The translations under genes were made by a program, and so were the position numbers. Under the pieces are notes generated by a model. The model was not told the DNA's origin. It did not search any database and worked only from the letters and a program-made list of their open reading frames with translations. From Misgurnus anguillicaudatus (lineage: Eukaryota; Chordata; Actinopteri; Cypriniformes; Cobitidae), in contig NC_073358.2 in NCBI RefSeq assembly GCF_027580225.2, positions 23,152,501 through 23,216,500 on the forward strand: 64,000 bases of DNA, written 5' to 3'. This document shows positions 62,461 to 64,000 of the stretch, in pieces (within the stretch, counting starts at the first letter, position 1; every line of letters starts with the position of its first letter).

Positions 62461-63186
62461 TACCAACGCAATTGGGCGATGACGTCACGTTGGGGAGAAG
62501 TGAATGGAATGTAACCTCAGCGTAGTATTAGAACTATGGCGACTGACTGGGATGAGGAAGAGGTTGCAAAGCCATATGTATGATGGCAGGGACGGAGTGG
62601 GACCAAAAAATCTACTTGGGGATGTCCATATAACACTTTTTCATTTCCGATTCCAGGATTCAGAATATCAGCCGATACCGATACTTGCCCAATACGACTG
62701 TAATTAAATGTGTATAGTGCTTTCTGCTACATATAGTATAATTTTAAATGTAAAAATCTATAATTTAAAATTAGTAATAATTATTAATCATAGCAGTGTT
62801 TAGGAGAACATATAATATGTACGTTTGATCGGTTAAGTATGCTAAATATTTTTTCCTTATTTGTGTGTAACTTTCATAGTAAAAAATCTTCAGTGTGCAG
62901 ATGGTTATTTTGGGAAATATGCCTTGACCAGACTTTTATGCACATTCCGAGTGCAGACTTGATGTGCCTAAGTCATATACACGCTACGTTTATGGGCTTT
63001 CTGAGCACAAAATTGATGCACTTGAATCATCCTCTCATGGGAATACTCGCTCCGCAACGGAAAGTTCATAACTTTTTAAAAAACAAAGAGAATAGATGAA
63101 TCGTGTGCTCAGCACATAGTGAATTGCATCCATCCAACGGCTTACTGAGACTTTATAAAATCATATCTTTAAATAGCTTACAGTTA

Positions 63187-63188
<2 letters not shown>

Positions 63189-63263
<75 letters not shown>

Positions 63264-63269
63264 TGTGTG
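63189..63269. repeat. (GT)n microsatellite
   Basis: About 36 uninterrupted GT units to 63260, then a slightly degenerate tail. Confidence 0.95.
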
Positions 63270-63387
63270 AATGACGTGTTACATCTGTCTGCTTCACCAG
63301 AGATTAACTCTAGTAAGTTGCAGAGTTTCTGTGAGCTTAAATATCTTTAAATTTGCATTTGTTCCTTTACATGAAGCTATTGAGTGT

Positions 63388-63480
63388 AGGGCTGCACGAT
63401 AATGAGAAAATATGCGATATGCGATAGTTCTGTTGGTGGGTGCGATGGCGATATGTCTTGCGATATGTCTTACTTAGAGA
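63388..63480. mobile_element. Left end of a GGGCTGCACGATA-type element
   Basis: AGGGCTGCACGATAATGAGA followed by GCGATATGCGATA repeats, a terminus typical of a fish hAT-like family. The other end was not found before the window ends. Confidence 0.4.
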
Positions 63481-63559
63481 AATGATTTTTTATTTGCTTT
63501 TATTTTAGCATTTAGATATGAAATAAAGAGGTAATGCATATTCTAAAGATGTAATTAAA

Positions 63560-63940
63560 CTATGCTATACATGTGACAAAAAACTAGTAATGTGTGACCA
63601 TAACGCAGTACTTTGATTTATTGAATATTTATATTAATTTCATAAATCCAACTACTCCAAACTCTATTTCCTTTCTCTTTGACATGAACAAAGCTGAATG
63701 AACTTGTGAATATAACCCCATTTAAAGGGATTTATTAACATTGTGAGAGGTGTAGAAACTAAAGACTAACTTTATACAATAAAATGTATAATATATTAAT
63801 GATAGACAATGCAGGTCTATGGATTATAAATAGGTCTAGAGATTATAAAGTTGATAGTGTAGAAGCAGTAAAATTGCCTCTCTTTCTATTCCTCTGTTGC
63901 AGATTAAAAGAGCTTAATCCGTCATTATTTTAGATTTAAA
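63560..63940. repeat. Partial copy of the CCCACAGATCTGAAATT repeat
   Basis: Shares ACATGTGACAAAAAACTAGT, AATGTGTGAC and GACAATGCAGGTCTATGG-type blocks with the 35.7, 44.4 and 54.0 kb copies. Both ends are missing. Confidence 0.55.
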
Positions 63941-64000
63941 AGTATACTCTATATAAAGTATGTAGATTCAGCTTACATAATGACTGTTTGACAGTTTGAG

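Overview
The window is vertebrate nuclear DNA from a teleost, most likely a cypriniform (carp, minnow or loach-like) fish. The evidence is four intron-containing vertebrate genes with fish-like protein sequences, sitting in DNA packed with TIR/TSD-bounded DNA transposons of types common in fish. No bacterial, viral or organellar genes were seen.

Layout: (1) 1-1400 holds a dispersed repeat and the decayed 3' end of a LINE. (2) 1521-12661 (+) is mccc2, the beta subunit of the mitochondrial 3-methylcrotonyl-CoA carboxylase (leucine breakdown), in 17 coding exons; its long intron 14 is a nest of at least four transposons. (3) 14092-14857 (-) is a compact five-exon gene for IFT25/HSPB11, a ciliary intraflagellar-transport protein. 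(4) 15051-20109 (+) is smn1 (survival of motor neuron) in 8 coding exons. It is head-to-head with hspb11, with 193 bp between the two start codons, and that spacer holds a perfect palindromic RFX X-box-like site. (5) 20841-31954 (-) is an inducible-type nitric oxide synthase, nos2, in 25 coding exons, tail-to-tail with smn1. Its TATA box and a probable non-coding first exon lie at about 32070-32152.

(6) From about 32.4 kb to the end I find no host gene. The sequence is a mosaic of nested mobile elements: a 730-bp fold-back element, several hAT-like elements with clean 8-bp target duplications, PIF/Harbinger-like elements with 3-bp TAA/TTA duplications, a TTAA-flanked element, two paralogous composite elements at 45.6 and 50.2 kb, and a young non-autonomous LTR retrotransposon (56401-59294) with matching 5-bp duplications. 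The LTR element carries one 631-codon ORF built largely of tandem repeats.

The four genes do not form one pathway. The linkage mccc2-smn1 matches the human 5q13 neighbourhood (known synteny, from memory); hspb11 and nos2 are on other human chromosomes. Two exon junctions, one in mccc2 and one in nos2, miss the expected reading frame by a single base with canonical splice sites. They are flagged as possible assembly indels, unusual splicing or real lesions. All exon boundaries were derived by eye from GT/AG sites, phase and remembered vertebrate homologues, not by alignment software.
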